From: Shinella sumterensis
GTDB taxonomy: Bacteria > Pseudomonadota > Alphaproteobacteria > Rhizobiales > Rhizobiaceae
Direction: 5' to 3'
NCBI RefSeq assembly: GCF_004514425.2
Contig: NZ_MYFN02000006.1
Location: forward strand, 183,780 to 247,779
Length of the DNA stretch: 64,000 nt
The notes beneath the pieces are model-generated. The model had not been told where the DNA came from. It did not search any database and was given only the letters and a program-made list of their open reading frames with translations. Positions 9,425 to 19,400 of the stretch are shown piece by piece; position 1 is the stretch's first letter, and each line of letters starts with the position of its first letter. The position numbers and the translations under genes were made by a program.

Positions 9425-10708
9425 TCAGGCGGCCTTCTCGATCTTCGTCAGACCGCCCATATAGGGCAGCAGCGCTTCCGGCACAGTTACGGAACCGTCG
9501 GCATTGAGATAATTTTCCATGACGGCGATCAGCGCGCGGCCAACGGCCGTTCCCGAACCGTTGAGCGTATGCACGAACTTCGTCGCCTTGTCGTCCCTGC
9601 CGCGGTAGCGGGCATTCATCCGCCGGCCCTGGAAATCGCCGCAGACCGAGCAGGACGAGATTTCGCGGAACGTATCCTGCCCCGGCAGCCAGACTTCCAG
9701 ATCGTAGGTTTTCCGGGCGCCGAAGCCCATGTCGCCGGTGCAGAGCGTCATGACGCGGTAATGCAGGCCGAGGCGCTGGAGGATCGTTTCCGCGCAGGCC
9801 GTCATGCGCTCATGCTCGTCCACGGCGCTTTCGGCATCGGTGATCGAGACGAGTTCGCACTTCATGAACTGGTGCTGGCGCAGCATGCCGCGCGTGTCAC
9901 GCCCCGCCGAACCCGCCTCCGAGCGGAAGCACGGCGTCAGCGCCGTGAAGCGCAGGGGAAGCTTCTCCTGTTCAAGGATTTCCTCACGCACCAGGTTGGT
10001 GAGCGAGACCTCCGCCGTCGGGATCAGCCAGCGGCCATCGGTGGTGCGGAAAAGGTCTTCGGAGAACTTCGGCAGCTGGCCCGTGCCGAACATGGCGTCG
10101 TCGCGCACGAGGAGCGGCGCATGCACTTCCGTATAGCCGTGCTCCTGCGTGTGCACGTCGATCATGAACTGGCCGAGCGCGCGCTCCAGACGGGCAAGCT
10201 GCCCTTTCAGCACGGTGAAGCGCGAACCGGCGATCTTCGCCGCGGCCTCGAAATCCATGTAGCCGAGGGCTTCGCCGATCTCGTAATGCTCCAGCGCCTT
10301 GTGGTTCCAGGCGGGCCTGTTGCCCCAACGGTGCTTCTCGACATTGCCCGCTTCATCCGCCCCGACGGGCACGTCCTCGAAGGGAATGTTCGGCAGGCGC
10401 GCAAGGGCGTCGTTGAGCTCGGCCGTGACCTGTCGCTCTTCCTCCTCGGCGGCGGGGAGCCGGTCCTTGATAGCGGAGACTTCCGCCTTCAGCTTCTCGG
10501 CAAGGTCCGTGTTCTTGGCGGCCATGGCCGCACCGATTTCCTTGGAGGCGGCATTGCGGCGCGACTGCATGTCCTGCGCGGTCTGGATGACGGCGCGGCG
10601 CTTCTCGTCGAGGTCGATCAGCGCCTGCGCGAGCGGGCTTGCGCCGCGCTTGGCGAGAGCAGCGTCAAGGGCGGCCGGATTGTCGCGGATCCATTTGATA
10701 TCAAGCAT
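9425..10708 (-). CDS. serS: Serine--tRNA ligase
   Basis: 427 residues from ATG 10708 ([10 protein letters not shown], the usual SerS start). This class II synthetase charges tRNA-Ser and pre-charges tRNA-Sec where present. The N-terminal coiled-coil tRNA-binding arm covers about 30-105. The catalytic core has motif 2 ([20 protein letters not shown]) and motif 3 ([17 protein letters not shown]). The length is normal. It lies between tatC and surE. Confidence 0.98.
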   Translation of the reverse strand: MLDIKWIRDNPAALDAALAKRGASPLAQALIDLDEKRRAVIQTAQDMQSRRNAASKEIGAAMAAKNTDLAEKLKAEVSAIKDRLPAAEEEERQVTAELNDALARLPNIPFEDVPVGADEAGNVEKHRWGNRPAWNHKALEHYEIGEALGYMDFEAAAKIAGSRFTVLKGQLARLERALGQFMIDVHTQEHGYTEVHAPLLVRDDAMFGTGQLPKFSEDLFRTTDGRWLIPTAEVSLTNLVREEILEQEKLPLRFTALTPCFRSEAGSAGRDTRGMLRQHQFMKCELVSITDAESAVDEHERMTACAETILQRLGLHYRVMTLCTGDMGFGARKTYDLEVWLPGQDTFREISSCSVCGDFQGRRMNARYRGRDDKATKFVHTLNGSGTAVGRALIAVMENYLNADGSVTVPEALLPYMGGLTKIEKAA

Positions 10709-10774
10709 TGTCGTTCCAGGCTCTTCCGTGGATGAAGGCCCATCCACGCCCGGCAGCGACCCGCAGGCGAAGGC

Positions 10775-11605
10775 TTATTCAGCCTCGCCCTGCGTTGCAG
10801 CGACCTCGTTTTCCGCATCCTGCGCGTTCGAGGCGCTCGCCCGCTGCCGTTCGATGAGTCGGGCCGTATAGATGGAAATCTCGTAGAGAAGGATGGCCGG
10901 CAGTGCAAGGCCGATCTGGGACACCGGATCGGGCGGGGTCAGCACGGCCGCCACGACGAAGGCTATGACGATTGCGTATTTGCGCTTCTCCGCAAGCGTC
11001 TGCGACGTGATGAAGCCGGCGCGCACCAGGAGCGACGAGATGACGGGCAGCTGGAACACCAGACCGAAGGCCAAGATCAGCGACATGATGAGGCTGAGAT
11101 ATTCCGAAACCTTCGGAAGAAGCTGAATGGAAACCTGCCCTTCACCGCCGCCCTGCTCCATGGAGAGGAAGAACCACATGACCATGGGCGTGAAGAAGAA
11201 GTAGACGAGTGCAGCGCCGATAAGAAACAGGATCGGGGACGCGATGAGGAACGGCAGGAAGGCGGCGCGCTCGTTCTTGTAGAGGCCGGGCGCCACGAAC
11301 TTGTAGACCTGCTGCGCAATGACCGGAAAGGCGATGACAAGGGCGCTGAACATGGCGACCTTGATCTGCGTGAAGAAAAACTCCTGCGGCGCCGTATAGA
11401 TAAGCTCGACGTTGCGATGCGTCAGGCCGGCCCATTCGACGGACCACTTGAACGGCAGCACCAGGATGTTGAAGAGCTGCTTGGCGAAATAGAAGCACAC
11501 CAGGAAGGCGACGAAGAATGCGCCGACGGCCCACATCAGGCGCTGGCGCAGTTCGATCAGGTGCTCGAGGAGCGGCTGGGGCTTGTCTTCGATATCGCCG
11601 CTCAT
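10775..11605 (-). CDS. tatC: Sec-independent protein translocase TatC
   Basis: 276 residues with six predicted membrane segments. TatC recognises the twin-arginine signal peptide. The conserved N-terminal cytoplasmic segment HLIELRQRLMWA and the first periplasmic loop are present, as is the TatC core KVAMFSALVIAFPVIAQQVYKFVAPGL. The start codon overlaps the tatB stop (ATGA). A Tat substrate, MsrP, is encoded in this window at 46,624. Confidence 0.97.
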   Translation of the reverse strand: MSGDIEDKPQPLLEHLIELRQRLMWAVGAFFVAFLVCFYFAKQLFNILVLPFKWSVEWAGLTHRNVELIYTAPQEFFFTQIKVAMFSALVIAFPVIAQQVYKFVAPGLYKNERAAFLPFLIASPILFLIGAALVYFFFTPMVMWFFLSMEQGGGEGQVSIQLLPKVSEYLSLIMSLILAFGLVFQLPVISSLLVRAGFITSQTLAEKRKYAIVIAFVVAAVLTPPDPVSQIGLALPAILLYEISIYTARLIERQRASASNAQDAENEVAATQGEAE

Positions 11606-12225
11606 GCCTCATCCTTCCGGGTCTTCGCAGTCTTGGCCTTTGCCGTGGATGTCTTGGCGGCGACCGTGTTCTTCGCGCTCGAGGCTTTCGCGGCCGGCTT
11701 GACGGCAACGGCCTTCGGCTCGGCCTTCGCTTTGGCAGCCAGCTTGCGCGCAGCCTTCTCGGTGCTGGCCGTGGCGGGTTCGGCCTTCTTCGCCGCCGTC
11801 TTGCGCGTCGGCCCCTTCTTCAGCGGCTCGGCGGCGACCGGTTCTGCAGAGGCGGGCTTGTTCGCTTCCGATGGCACGGCCGAAACGGCAGAAACCGGCG
11901 TCGAGACGGATGAGGTCGACGAATTGACGGACTTCTGAAGGTCGGACTTGATCTCGTCGCCCACCTGGCGCAACGGATTGACCGCATCGCGGATGGTGTT
12001 GAGCGGGTTCAGCTTCTGGGCGTCGCCGATGGTCTTGCGGACATCGTCGAGATCGGCTTCGCGCAGCGCTTCGTCGAACTGCTGGCGGAAATCGCTCGCC
12101 ATGCCGCGCATCTTTGTCACCATGCGGCCAAACGTCCTGAGCATGGGCGGCAGGTCCTTCGGGCCCACCACCAGGATCAGGACGATGGCGATGACGAGTA
12201 TCTCGGTCCAGCCGACATCAAGCAT
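11602..12225 (-). CDS. tatB: Sec-independent protein translocase TatB
   Basis: 207 residues. The N-terminus is the TatB/A hairpin: MLDVGWTEILVIAIVLILVV is the membrane helix, followed by GPKDLPPMLRTFGRM and an amphipathic helix. The last 90 residues are an Ala/Lys/Thr/Pro-rich tail typical of rhizobial TatB and of no known fold. It overlaps tatC by 4 bases. Confidence 0.95.
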   Translation of the reverse strand: MLDVGWTEILVIAIVLILVVGPKDLPPMLRTFGRMVTKMRGMASDFRQQFDEALREADLDDVRKTIGDAQKLNPLNTIRDAVNPLRQVGDEIKSDLQKSVNSSTSSVSTPVSAVSAVPSEANKPASAEPVAAEPLKKGPTRKTAAKKAEPATASTEKAARKLAAKAKAEPKAVAVKPAAKASSAKNTVAAKTSTAKAKTAKTRKDEA

Positions 12226-12275
12226 TGGGTACTGTCCTCAGAAGCCGCGCACCACCGTCCGCAGCCGAATGCCGG

Positions 12276-12470
12276 TTACTTGACCTCGTCGGCCTTGTGG
12301 TCGACGGTCTTCGCCTGCTCGGCGTTGGCTTCCTCGTCCGTCATGCCCTTCTTGAAGTTCTTGATGCCCTTGGCGACATCGCCCATCAGTTCCGGAATCT
12401 TGCCGCGGCCGAACAGCAGCAGCACCACCACCAGAACAATCAGCCAATGCCAGATGCTGAAAGAACCCAT
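12276..12470 (-). CDS. tatA: Sec-independent protein translocase TatA
   Basis: 64 residues. One membrane helix (about 5-20) is followed by the family hinge [20 protein letters not shown] and an acidic tail. TatA oligomerises to form the translocation path. It is the first gene of tatABC on the minus strand and lies 50 bases before tatB. Confidence 0.96.
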   Translation of the reverse strand: MGSFSIWHWLIVLVVVLLLFGRGKIPELMGDVAKGIKNFKKGMTDEEANAEQAKTVDHKADEVK

Positions 12471-12512
12471 TCGCTTGACTCCCTTTTGAACCTTGATCCC
12501 GATGTAAGACGT

Positions 12513-13616
12513 TCAGCCGTCTTTTTCAAACACAAGTATGTCGCGCTGGTTAGCCGAAAGCGTGACGTCGCGCAATCCGGCAGGCAGTTGATCGGCCCTC
12601 ACCCGCGCCCGGACGGGCCGGTCGGCTCCGTTAACGGCGAGCTCCAAAAGCTCCACCACGCCGAGGAAACGCCGCGAAAGGATGCGCGCCGGCGTGTCGC
12701 CGCCGGTTTCCTGCACCCGAATGCCTGTCAAACGCACCGCGACATGAACTTTCTGGCCATCGGTAAAATCTTTGCCATCGACATTGCCGAGCGGCGTTTC
12801 CACCACGCCGCCGCGAACGTGGCCCGGAAATTCGTTGATCTCCGAGAAGAACGCCGCGGCGAATATGTCTTTCGGTTTGAGATAGAGGTCCTCGGCGGTG
12901 CCGACCTGGACGAGCCTGCCGTCCTTCAGGAGCGCGATGCGGTCGCCCATGCGCATCGCTTCCTCGGCGTCGTGCGTGACGACGATCGCGCTGGCGCGGG
13001 ATTTGCGCAGGATGGCGAGCGTATCGGCACGGATGGAATCCTTGAGCCGCGAGTCCAGGCCCGAGAACGGCTCGTCCATCAGGAGAACGCTCGGACGGGG
13101 CGCCAGGGCGCGCGCAAGCGCCACGCGCTGCTGCTCGCCGCCCGACAGCATATGCGGGAACTTCGCGGCGTAGTGCGACAGACCGACGCGGTCCAGCGCC
13201 ACGTTCGCTTCCGCCTCCGCTTCGGCACGCGGAAGCGCCGTCAGGCCGAAGCGTACATTGTCGAGCACGGACATGTGCGGGAAGAGCGCAAAATCCTGGA
13301 ACATCAGCCCGACGCCGCGTCGTTCCGGCGGCAGGAAGACATCCGGGCCCGCGATCTCGCGATCGTCGAGCAGGACGCGACCACGCGTCTGCGCCTCGAT
13401 GCCGGCGGCGATGCGCAGCAGCGTCGTCTTGCCCGAGCCGGACGGTCCGAGCAGGCACAAGACCTCACCCGGTTCCGCCGTCAGCGAGAGGCCACGAATG
13501 GTGTCCTTGTTGTGATAGCTGTGATGAATGTCATCGAAGACGAGGCGAGACGCGAAGGTCACCGCCGAAGCCCGTCTCGCCTCGATGCCGTTGGAACCTG
13601 ACGGGTCCGAAGCCAT
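12513..13616 (-). CDS. Orphan ABC transporter ATP-binding protein (FbpC/PotA type)
   Basis: 367 residues. The ATPase domain has Walker A GPSGSGKTT (about 58-66), a Q-loop in LMFQDFALFP, the signature LSGGEQQRVALARAL (about 158-172), Walker B VLLMDEPFSGLD and the H-loop VVTHD. After about 250 residues a beta-rich TOBE-like tail follows, as in importers of iron, polyamines or phosphonate-type substrates. No permease or binding protein gene is nearby. It sits between scpB and tatA, where I would expect direct adjacency in related genomes. Substrate unknown. Confidence 0.88.
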   Translation of the reverse strand: MASDPSGSNGIEARRASAVTFASRLVFDDIHHSYHNKDTIRGLSLTAEPGEVLCLLGPSGSGKTTLLRIAAGIEAQTRGRVLLDDREIAGPDVFLPPERRGVGLMFQDFALFPHMSVLDNVRFGLTALPRAEAEAEANVALDRVGLSHYAAKFPHMLSGGEQQRVALARALAPRPSVLLMDEPFSGLDSRLKDSIRADTLAILRKSRASAIVVTHDAEEAMRMGDRIALLKDGRLVQVGTAEDLYLKPKDIFAAAFFSEINEFPGHVRGGVVETPLGNVDGKDFTDGQKVHVAVRLTGIRVQETGGDTPARILSRRFLGVVELLELAVNGADRPVRARVRADQLPAGLRDVTLSANQRDILVFEKDG

Positions 13617-13679
13617 TGCCGAAGTCTTTCCCTGTCGCCGGCGCGGAGGTCGACGATGCAGTCTTGCATAAACCTTCGT

Positions 13680-14384
13680 CTATTCGTCCGCTTTTCCGCC
13701 CGGTGTCAAGAGTCCGAGTTCCTCAAGGTCGAGTTGGGTCAGCGGATCCTCGTCCTCCGCAAGCTCGTCCTCGCCAAGCGGCATGGGGATCTGGAAATTG
13801 GAGGGAATACGGCCAGACAGCAGGCCCGTCCCCTTCAGTTCGTCGAGGCCTGGCAGGTCGCGCAGCTCTTCCAGCCCGAAATGATCGAGAAAATCCCGCG
13901 TGGTGCCGAATGTCACGGGACGGCCCGGCGAGCGGCGGCGGCCGCGCAGGCGCACCCATCCGGCCTCCATGAGCACGTCGAGCGTGCCCTTGGACGTCTG
14001 GACGCCGCGGATATCCTCGATCTCGGCACGCGTAACCGGCTGGTGGTAGGCGATGATCGACAGCACCTCGAGCGCGGCGCGCGACACTTTGCGCACCTCC
14101 GTCTCGTCGGTGCGGATGACGAAGGACATATCGGGCGCCGTGCGGAACGCCCAGCTGTCCTCGATCTGCACGAGATTGACACCACGCCCCGCGTAGAACG
14201 CCTTCAGTTCGCGCATGACATGCAGGACGTCGACACCGCGCGGCAGCCGCTCGGCGATATAGGCTGAGGAAACGGGACCCGCGGACGCGAACACCAGCGC
14301 CTCGGCGATGCGCGTGGCCTCATATAGCCGCCGCGGATCGACGACCGTCGCGTTCTCCGTGTTGGCGCCCACGTCGTCAGCCAC
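13680..14384 (-). CDS. scpB: Segregation and condensation protein B
   Basis: 234 residues from GTG 14384, which overlaps the end of scpA by 8 bases; the longer frame upstream is only scpA read out of frame. ScpB is a tandem winged-helix kleisin partner in the SMC-ScpAB condensin. EATRIAEALVFASAGPVSS begins the first winged helix, and EVLSIIAYHQPVTRAEIEDIRGV is the classic ScpB second-helix signature. The tail after about 180 is acidic and variable. An ATG start is absent in this region, so the exact start is inferred from coupling. Confidence 0.9.
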   Translation of the reverse strand: MADDVGANTENATVVDPRRLYEATRIAEALVFASAGPVSSAYIAERLPRGVDVLHVMRELKAFYAGRGVNLVQIEDSWAFRTAPDMSFVIRTDETEVRKVSRAALEVLSIIAYHQPVTRAEIEDIRGVQTSKGTLDVLMEAGWVRLRGRRRSPGRPVTFGTTRDFLDHFGLEELRDLPGLDELKGTGLLSGRIPSNFQIPMPLGEDELAEDEDPLTQLDLEELGLLTPGGKADE

Positions 14385-15240
14385 CTTCTTCGCCCCCGCT
14401 GCCTTCTGCGGCCTTCTGGCCCCGGCGCAGATAGATCGGCTGGAAGACGCCGTCCTGGCGCAGTTCCAGCCGCCCTTCCCTGACCAGCTCCAGCGTCGCG
14501 GCAAACGCGCTGGCAATCGCCGTGGTCCGTTCGGCCGGATCGCTCAGGTAGCGCAGCATGAAATGATCGAGCGCAGTCCAGTCATCGTCGAAATCGCCGA
14601 CGAGCAGTTGCAGGATCTCGCGCGCGTCGGCCAGCGACCAGACGCTGCGCTTTTCGATGGTGACCTGGGTGATCGCATGGCGCTGGCGCAGTGACGCGTA
14701 GGCCGTGAGCAGATCGTAGAGCGACGCCTCGAAGGCCGAGCGACGCTCCGTCGGGATATGCTCGGGCATGCCGCGCGCGAACACGTCGCGGCCGAGGCGG
14801 TTGCGGTTGACCAGCTTCGTCGCGGCATCGCGCATCGCCTCCAGCCGCTTGAGACGGAAGGCAAGGCTCGCCGCCATCTCCTCGCCCGAAGGCCCGTCAT
14901 CCTTCGCCTGCCTGGGAATGAGGAGGCGCGACTTGAGATAGGCAAGCCATGCCGCCATGACGAGGTAATCGGCGGCTAGCTCGATGCGGATCTTGCGCGC
15001 CCGGTCGATGAAGACGAGATATTGCTCGGCCAGCGCCAGCACGGAGATACGTGTGAGGTCGACCTTCTGCGTGCGGGCAAGATGCAGGAGCAGGTCGAGC
15101 GGCCCTTCGAAGCCGGCGAGATCGACGACGAGGCTTTCCTCGTGCAGGCCCCGCCCCGAGGCATCGTCCTGCCACAGGTCGTCCATCGGCGCATCCGCGC
15201 CGCGTCCTTTCCTCGGTGTCTTGCCGCCCGTTGCCTGCAC
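14377..15240 (-). CDS. scpA: Segregation and condensation protein A (kleisin)
   Basis: 287 residues from GTG 15240, preceded by GAGAGG; ATG 15186 is an alternative that would remove 18 residues. ScpA bridges the SMC heads. The N-terminal domain has LAGFEGPLDLLLHLARTQKVDL, the family hallmark, then YLVMAAWLAYLKSRLLIP. The C-terminal winged helix includes AFAATLELVREGRLELRQDG. It follows nagZ and overlaps scpB. smc itself is not in the window. Confidence 0.95.
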   Translation of the reverse strand: MQATGGKTPRKGRGADAPMDDLWQDDASGRGLHEESLVVDLAGFEGPLDLLLHLARTQKVDLTRISVLALAEQYLVFIDRARKIRIELAADYLVMAAWLAYLKSRLLIPRQAKDDGPSGEEMAASLAFRLKRLEAMRDAATKLVNRNRLGRDVFARGMPEHIPTERRSAFEASLYDLLTAYASLRQRHAITQVTIEKRSVWSLADAREILQLLVGDFDDDWTALDHFMLRYLSDPAERTTAIASAFAATLELVREGRLELRQDGVFQPIYLRRGQKAAEGSGGEEGG

Positions 15241-15294
15241 GTCGCGCCTCTCGTGTTCGAACGCAGTTCCCGACGCACGCCGCGATGCGGCAGA

Positions 15295-16314
15295 TCAGGC
15301 CACCGCGATCATGGCGTTGAATTCCTCTCGCAGCGCCTGCTCGTCCGCGCCGTCGGGCGCCTGGAAGCCTGCACGGACCGCTTTCGCCCGCCGCAGGCTC
15401 TCGCCGGAAAGGGGCGGAACGTTTTCGGTCACTGCCAGCATTTCGTCCATGATGCCATGGCAATGCAACACCATGTCGAGGCCCGCGGCGATGATTCCCC
15501 GTGTTCTTTCGGCAATATCGCCCCGCAGCGCATTCATCGAGACGTCATCGGACATCAGGAGACCGTCGAAACCGATCCTCTCGCGGATGATTTCGCGCAC
15601 GACCGTCGGCGACGTTGTAGCCGGATTGTCGGGGTCGATGGCCGTGAAGACGATATGCGCCGACATCGCCATCAACTCGTCGTTCATGCGCCGGAACGGC
15701 ACGAAGTCGCAGGCGTCGAGTTCTTCCAGGCCTGCCTGCACGACGGGCAGGTCATGGTGGGAATCGACCATCGTGCGGCCGTGGCCGGGCATGTGCTTCA
15801 TGATCGGCAGCATGCCGCCGGCCTTCAGGCCTTCCGCCGCGGCCTTGCCCATGGCGGACACGATTTCCGGTTCCTGGCCATAGGCGCGATTGCCGATGAC
15901 ATCGTGCACGCCGGGAACGGCCACGTCCAGCACCGGCAGGCAATCCACATTGATGCCGAGGCGCAGCAGGTCGAAGGCGTGAAGGCGCGACATCAGCCAG
16001 CTGGCGCGCAGGCCCTTTGCCTCATCGGCACGATAGATCGCGCCGAGCGCGGCGGCGTTCGGATATTGCTGGACATGCGGCGGCTTGATGCGCTGAACGC
16101 GCCCGCCTTCCTGATCGATCAGCACGGGAATATCGGCATCGCCGCCGACGCAATCGCGCATTTCGGCAGTGAGATCGGCAACCTGCGCGGGCTCACCGAT
16201 ATTGCGGCCGAACAGGATGAAACCCCATGGCCGCTCATTGCGGAAGAAGGCTTTTTCGTCGGCGGTGAGACTCAGGCCCTTGCAGCCCGAAATGAAGGAT
16301 TTCGATTCGCTCAT
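15295..16314 (-). CDS. nagZ: Beta-N-acetylhexosaminidase NagZ
   Basis: 339 residues, glycoside hydrolase family 3, cytoplasmic. It removes N-acetylglucosamine from recycled anhydromuropeptides. The GH3 loop KHMPGHGRTMVDSHHDLP (about 178-195) carries the catalytic His/Asp dyad and GLLMSDDVSMNAL (about 245) the nucleophile Asp. VLIDQEGGRVQRIKPP near residue 85 is also conserved. It lies between the SPOR gene and scpA, the usual rhizobial order. Confidence 0.96.
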   Translation of the reverse strand: MSESKSFISGCKGLSLTADEKAFFRNERPWGFILFGRNIGEPAQVADLTAEMRDCVGGDADIPVLIDQEGGRVQRIKPPHVQQYPNAAALGAIYRADEAKGLRASWLMSRLHAFDLLRLGINVDCLPVLDVAVPGVHDVIGNRAYGQEPEIVSAMGKAAAEGLKAGGMLPIMKHMPGHGRTMVDSHHDLPVVQAGLEELDACDFVPFRRMNDELMAMSAHIVFTAIDPDNPATTSPTVVREIIRERIGFDGLLMSDDVSMNALRGDIAERTRGIIAAGLDMVLHCHGIMDEMLAVTENVPPLSGESLRRAKAVRAGFQAPDGADEQALREEFNAMIAVA

Positions 16315-16397
16315 ATCGGCAATCTTATTGGTTCGGGGAAGAAAGACGAGGCCCTGCTCTGCCGGCTATCCGCGATGCGCCTCGCGACGGAATCGAA

Positions 16398-16422
16398 AGG
16401 GCGCGGACAGGATCCGCGCCCT
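16398..16422 (-). terminator. Hairpin after the SPOR gene
   Basis: Ten-base perfect arms (16398-16407 and 16413-16422) with a 5-base loop lie just downstream of the SPOR stop on the minus strand. The following bases are TTCGATT, a weak T tract. It may end or reduce read-through into nagZ. Confidence 0.55.
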
Positions 16423-16443
16423 CCATGATGCTGACCGTCTGCC

Positions 16444-19400
16444 TCAGCGGGTCACGAGGCAGCTGCCGCCGGCGCCCTTGTAGCGATTGCAGAGGCTGTT
16501 GGCCTCCTCACGCGAGCCGGCCGGGATGCGGACACGGTAGAACGTGCCCTTGTTGGGGATCGCCACCTGCTTGATATCCACGCCGCGACCGCCGATGACG
16601 CTGCCGAATTTTGCAGACAGCGAATTGTAGGTCTTCTGCGCTTCCGCCTCCGATGGCAGCGAGGCGATCTGCACGACGTAGCTGCCGGGCGTCACGGCGG
16701 CGACCTGGGTCGTCTCGGCAGCCTGCGCCGTCGTTGCAGCAGCGGCCTGCTGGCCGCGGACATTGCCGTTTTCGGTGACGGTGCCGACGACGTTGACCGG
16801 CTGGTCGACCGGACGGCTTTCCGGCGTCGGCGTGTTGTTGCCGGCCGTCGTTGCGGTTTCCGCGCCGAAGGTCGTCGTCTTCACGGTGCGGACAGGCGCC
16901 GTGTCGTCGACTTGCGCATTCGCCACTTCGGCGAGCGCCGAACGCGGCTGCGTGCTGGTGGCAGCCTGTTCGGCACGCAGCGAGGCGTTGGGATCGACCT
17001 CGGCCTCGGCGGTGGCGGCTTCACCTGCCGTGCGGCCGGTGGTCGCCGTCGGCTTCGCGTCGAGCTGGGCGGTTTCCTGTGTCGCCGGCGTATCCTCGCG
17101 GGCGACCAGCGTGCCGTCAGGCTTGACGATCATGGTGCGTACCTTGCGGGGCGACACGAGCGGCTTGTTGGTATCGGCGGTCGCCTTTTCCGGCTCGTCC
17201 ACGCCCGGAAGCAGGCGGTTGTCATCGTCAGCGCCAGCCGTCTCCTGTCCGTCATCGGCATCGTCGAACGGCAGGGTTTCCGGGGTCAGCGTGCGCTGGA
17301 CGACATCGATCGGCTCTTCCGACGAGGTGACGAGCTGCTCCTGCTGCGGCGTGCTGGCGCCATCGCCTGCCACGCGATCATAGACAGCCTTGTCCTGGTT
17401 GGGCACGGTCTTGCCGCCGCGCTCCTCGGGCACGACCTTGATCGGCTCCTTGTCGGCGAGGATCACGCGCGGCTCACCGGAACTCGCCGCGCCGCCGCCC
17501 GTAAACGAGGACCATGCGTAGACGCCACCGCCGCCGACAAGCAGCAGGGCCGCGACGGACGCCGCAATCAGCATGCCGCGGCGTGGCCGCGACTGTTCGT
17601 CATCATAGCCGTCGCCCGCGTAAAGCGTGTTGGCCTGGCCGGGATCGACGGGGATGGCCATGCGTTCCGGCTGGTGCAGCGAGCGGCGGAAATCCTCTTC
17701 GAGCGCCCGTTCGAAATCATCGACATCGTTGATCTGCGCCGCCGGCTGGCCGACCGCACCCGCACCCGCACCCGTGGCAGCGCCGCGCGACAGATCTTCC
17801 GCTCGCACCGGAGCAGCCGGCTCGGTAAAGAGCTGGGCCATCTCGGCATCGAGGTCGAAATCGAAATCGGGCTGGTAGGCCTGCGGCTTTTCCTTCTCGA
17901 CAACGGGAAGCTGCGGCACGTCCAGTTCCGTGACCGGCGCCACGCCGACATCGGTGTCGGCGATCATGGTCGGGTCGAACGGCAGGGAGCCGTCAGCGGT
18001 TTCCGCGACGATCGGCTGCGGCGCCGTGTAGGTCGACACGGGAACGGCGACAGCCGGCTCGCGGCGCACGGGGCGTTCCGCGTCGACCGGACGCACCACC
18101 TCTGCCGGGGCGACCTCCGCACGGGCCACCGGCGTCGTGGCGACCGGCGCTTCGTCCAGCGAGAAATCGGACAGATCCAGATCGATGTCCGAGAGGTCGA
18201 AGTCCAGATTGTCGAAATCGACGTCCGGCTCGGCGGCCGGTATCGGGCTGGAAACCGGCTCGTGACGGGTTTCGACGACAGCTGCCGGCGCAGTGAAGGC
18301 GGGCTCGGTGAATGTCGGCGTGGCGGACGTGACGGCCTTCTCGGCCACGGTCTCGCGGCGTCCCGTCGGGGTCGCACGCCCGAAGATGGCCGAAACGTTC
18401 GCAAAGGAATTGCGCTGCGCAGCGGCGGCGGCGCTCACCGTTGCAGCCGTTGCAGCCGTAGCGGCAGCAGCGGTGGCGGCGGAAAAGGGCGAGTTTGCTT
18501 CCGGCACCGGATAAAGCTCGACTTCGGCCAGTAGCGAATCGCGATCGTAGCCCTGCCCCTTCTGGACGGACTGCACCTGATAATCCGGCTCCGCTTCATG
18601 CACGGGCTCCGCCTGCCACGACTGCCGGGCTTCGGCGACAGCGCGTGCATGATCTTCGGCGGTCTCGACCGCCATGTCGGAAACGAAATGCGGTTCCTCA
18701 CCGGCGTAGTAGGCAGTCTCGGCGTGGAAGGGCTCGGCATGCTCGACACCCAAGTCAGCCGGCATCCAGGTGTCCACAACACGCTCCACGCCACTTTCGA
18801 CCGCTATCGCGGCAGCCGGCAGCGGCTGGACGAAGGCTGCCTCAGCGCTCGCGTCGTACCCCTGATCGCCATCCGTGAAAGCATCGCCGAGCGACAGTTC
18901 CAGTTCGCGCTCGAGGTCCACGCCAAGATCGGAAATCGTGTCACCTTCCACCGGCTGCAGGCCGAGGAATGTCGGCTCCGGCGCGACATAGGTTTCGTGT
19001 TCCGTAACAGGCGAAATCTGCGGCGGCGCCTCGAAATGCGGCTCGAACCGGTCGGCGAACTGCAGGCCCGCATGCGCCTCCGCTTCGACGGAAACCGGCG
19101 GCACGTCCTGAACGGCGCCTTCGAGCTCATCGGCCAGCAGGAGTGCAGAGTCAGAGGGCTCATCGGCCTGGAAGACCGGAGCATCGACTGCTACCGGCAC
19201 CTCTTCGAACGACGGCTCCCAGTCGCCGGCCGCGTCGGCATGGACGCCATGCGCCGAAAAATCCTCGACAGGGCTGGCGACGAACGCATCGGTGACTTCC
19301 GGCTCGAAAACGGGCTCGGCATAAACAGGGGACTGATAGACCTCTGCCGGCGCCTCGAAGGCGGGCTCCTGATGGCGCGGGGCGCTCACGAAGGTTTCCC

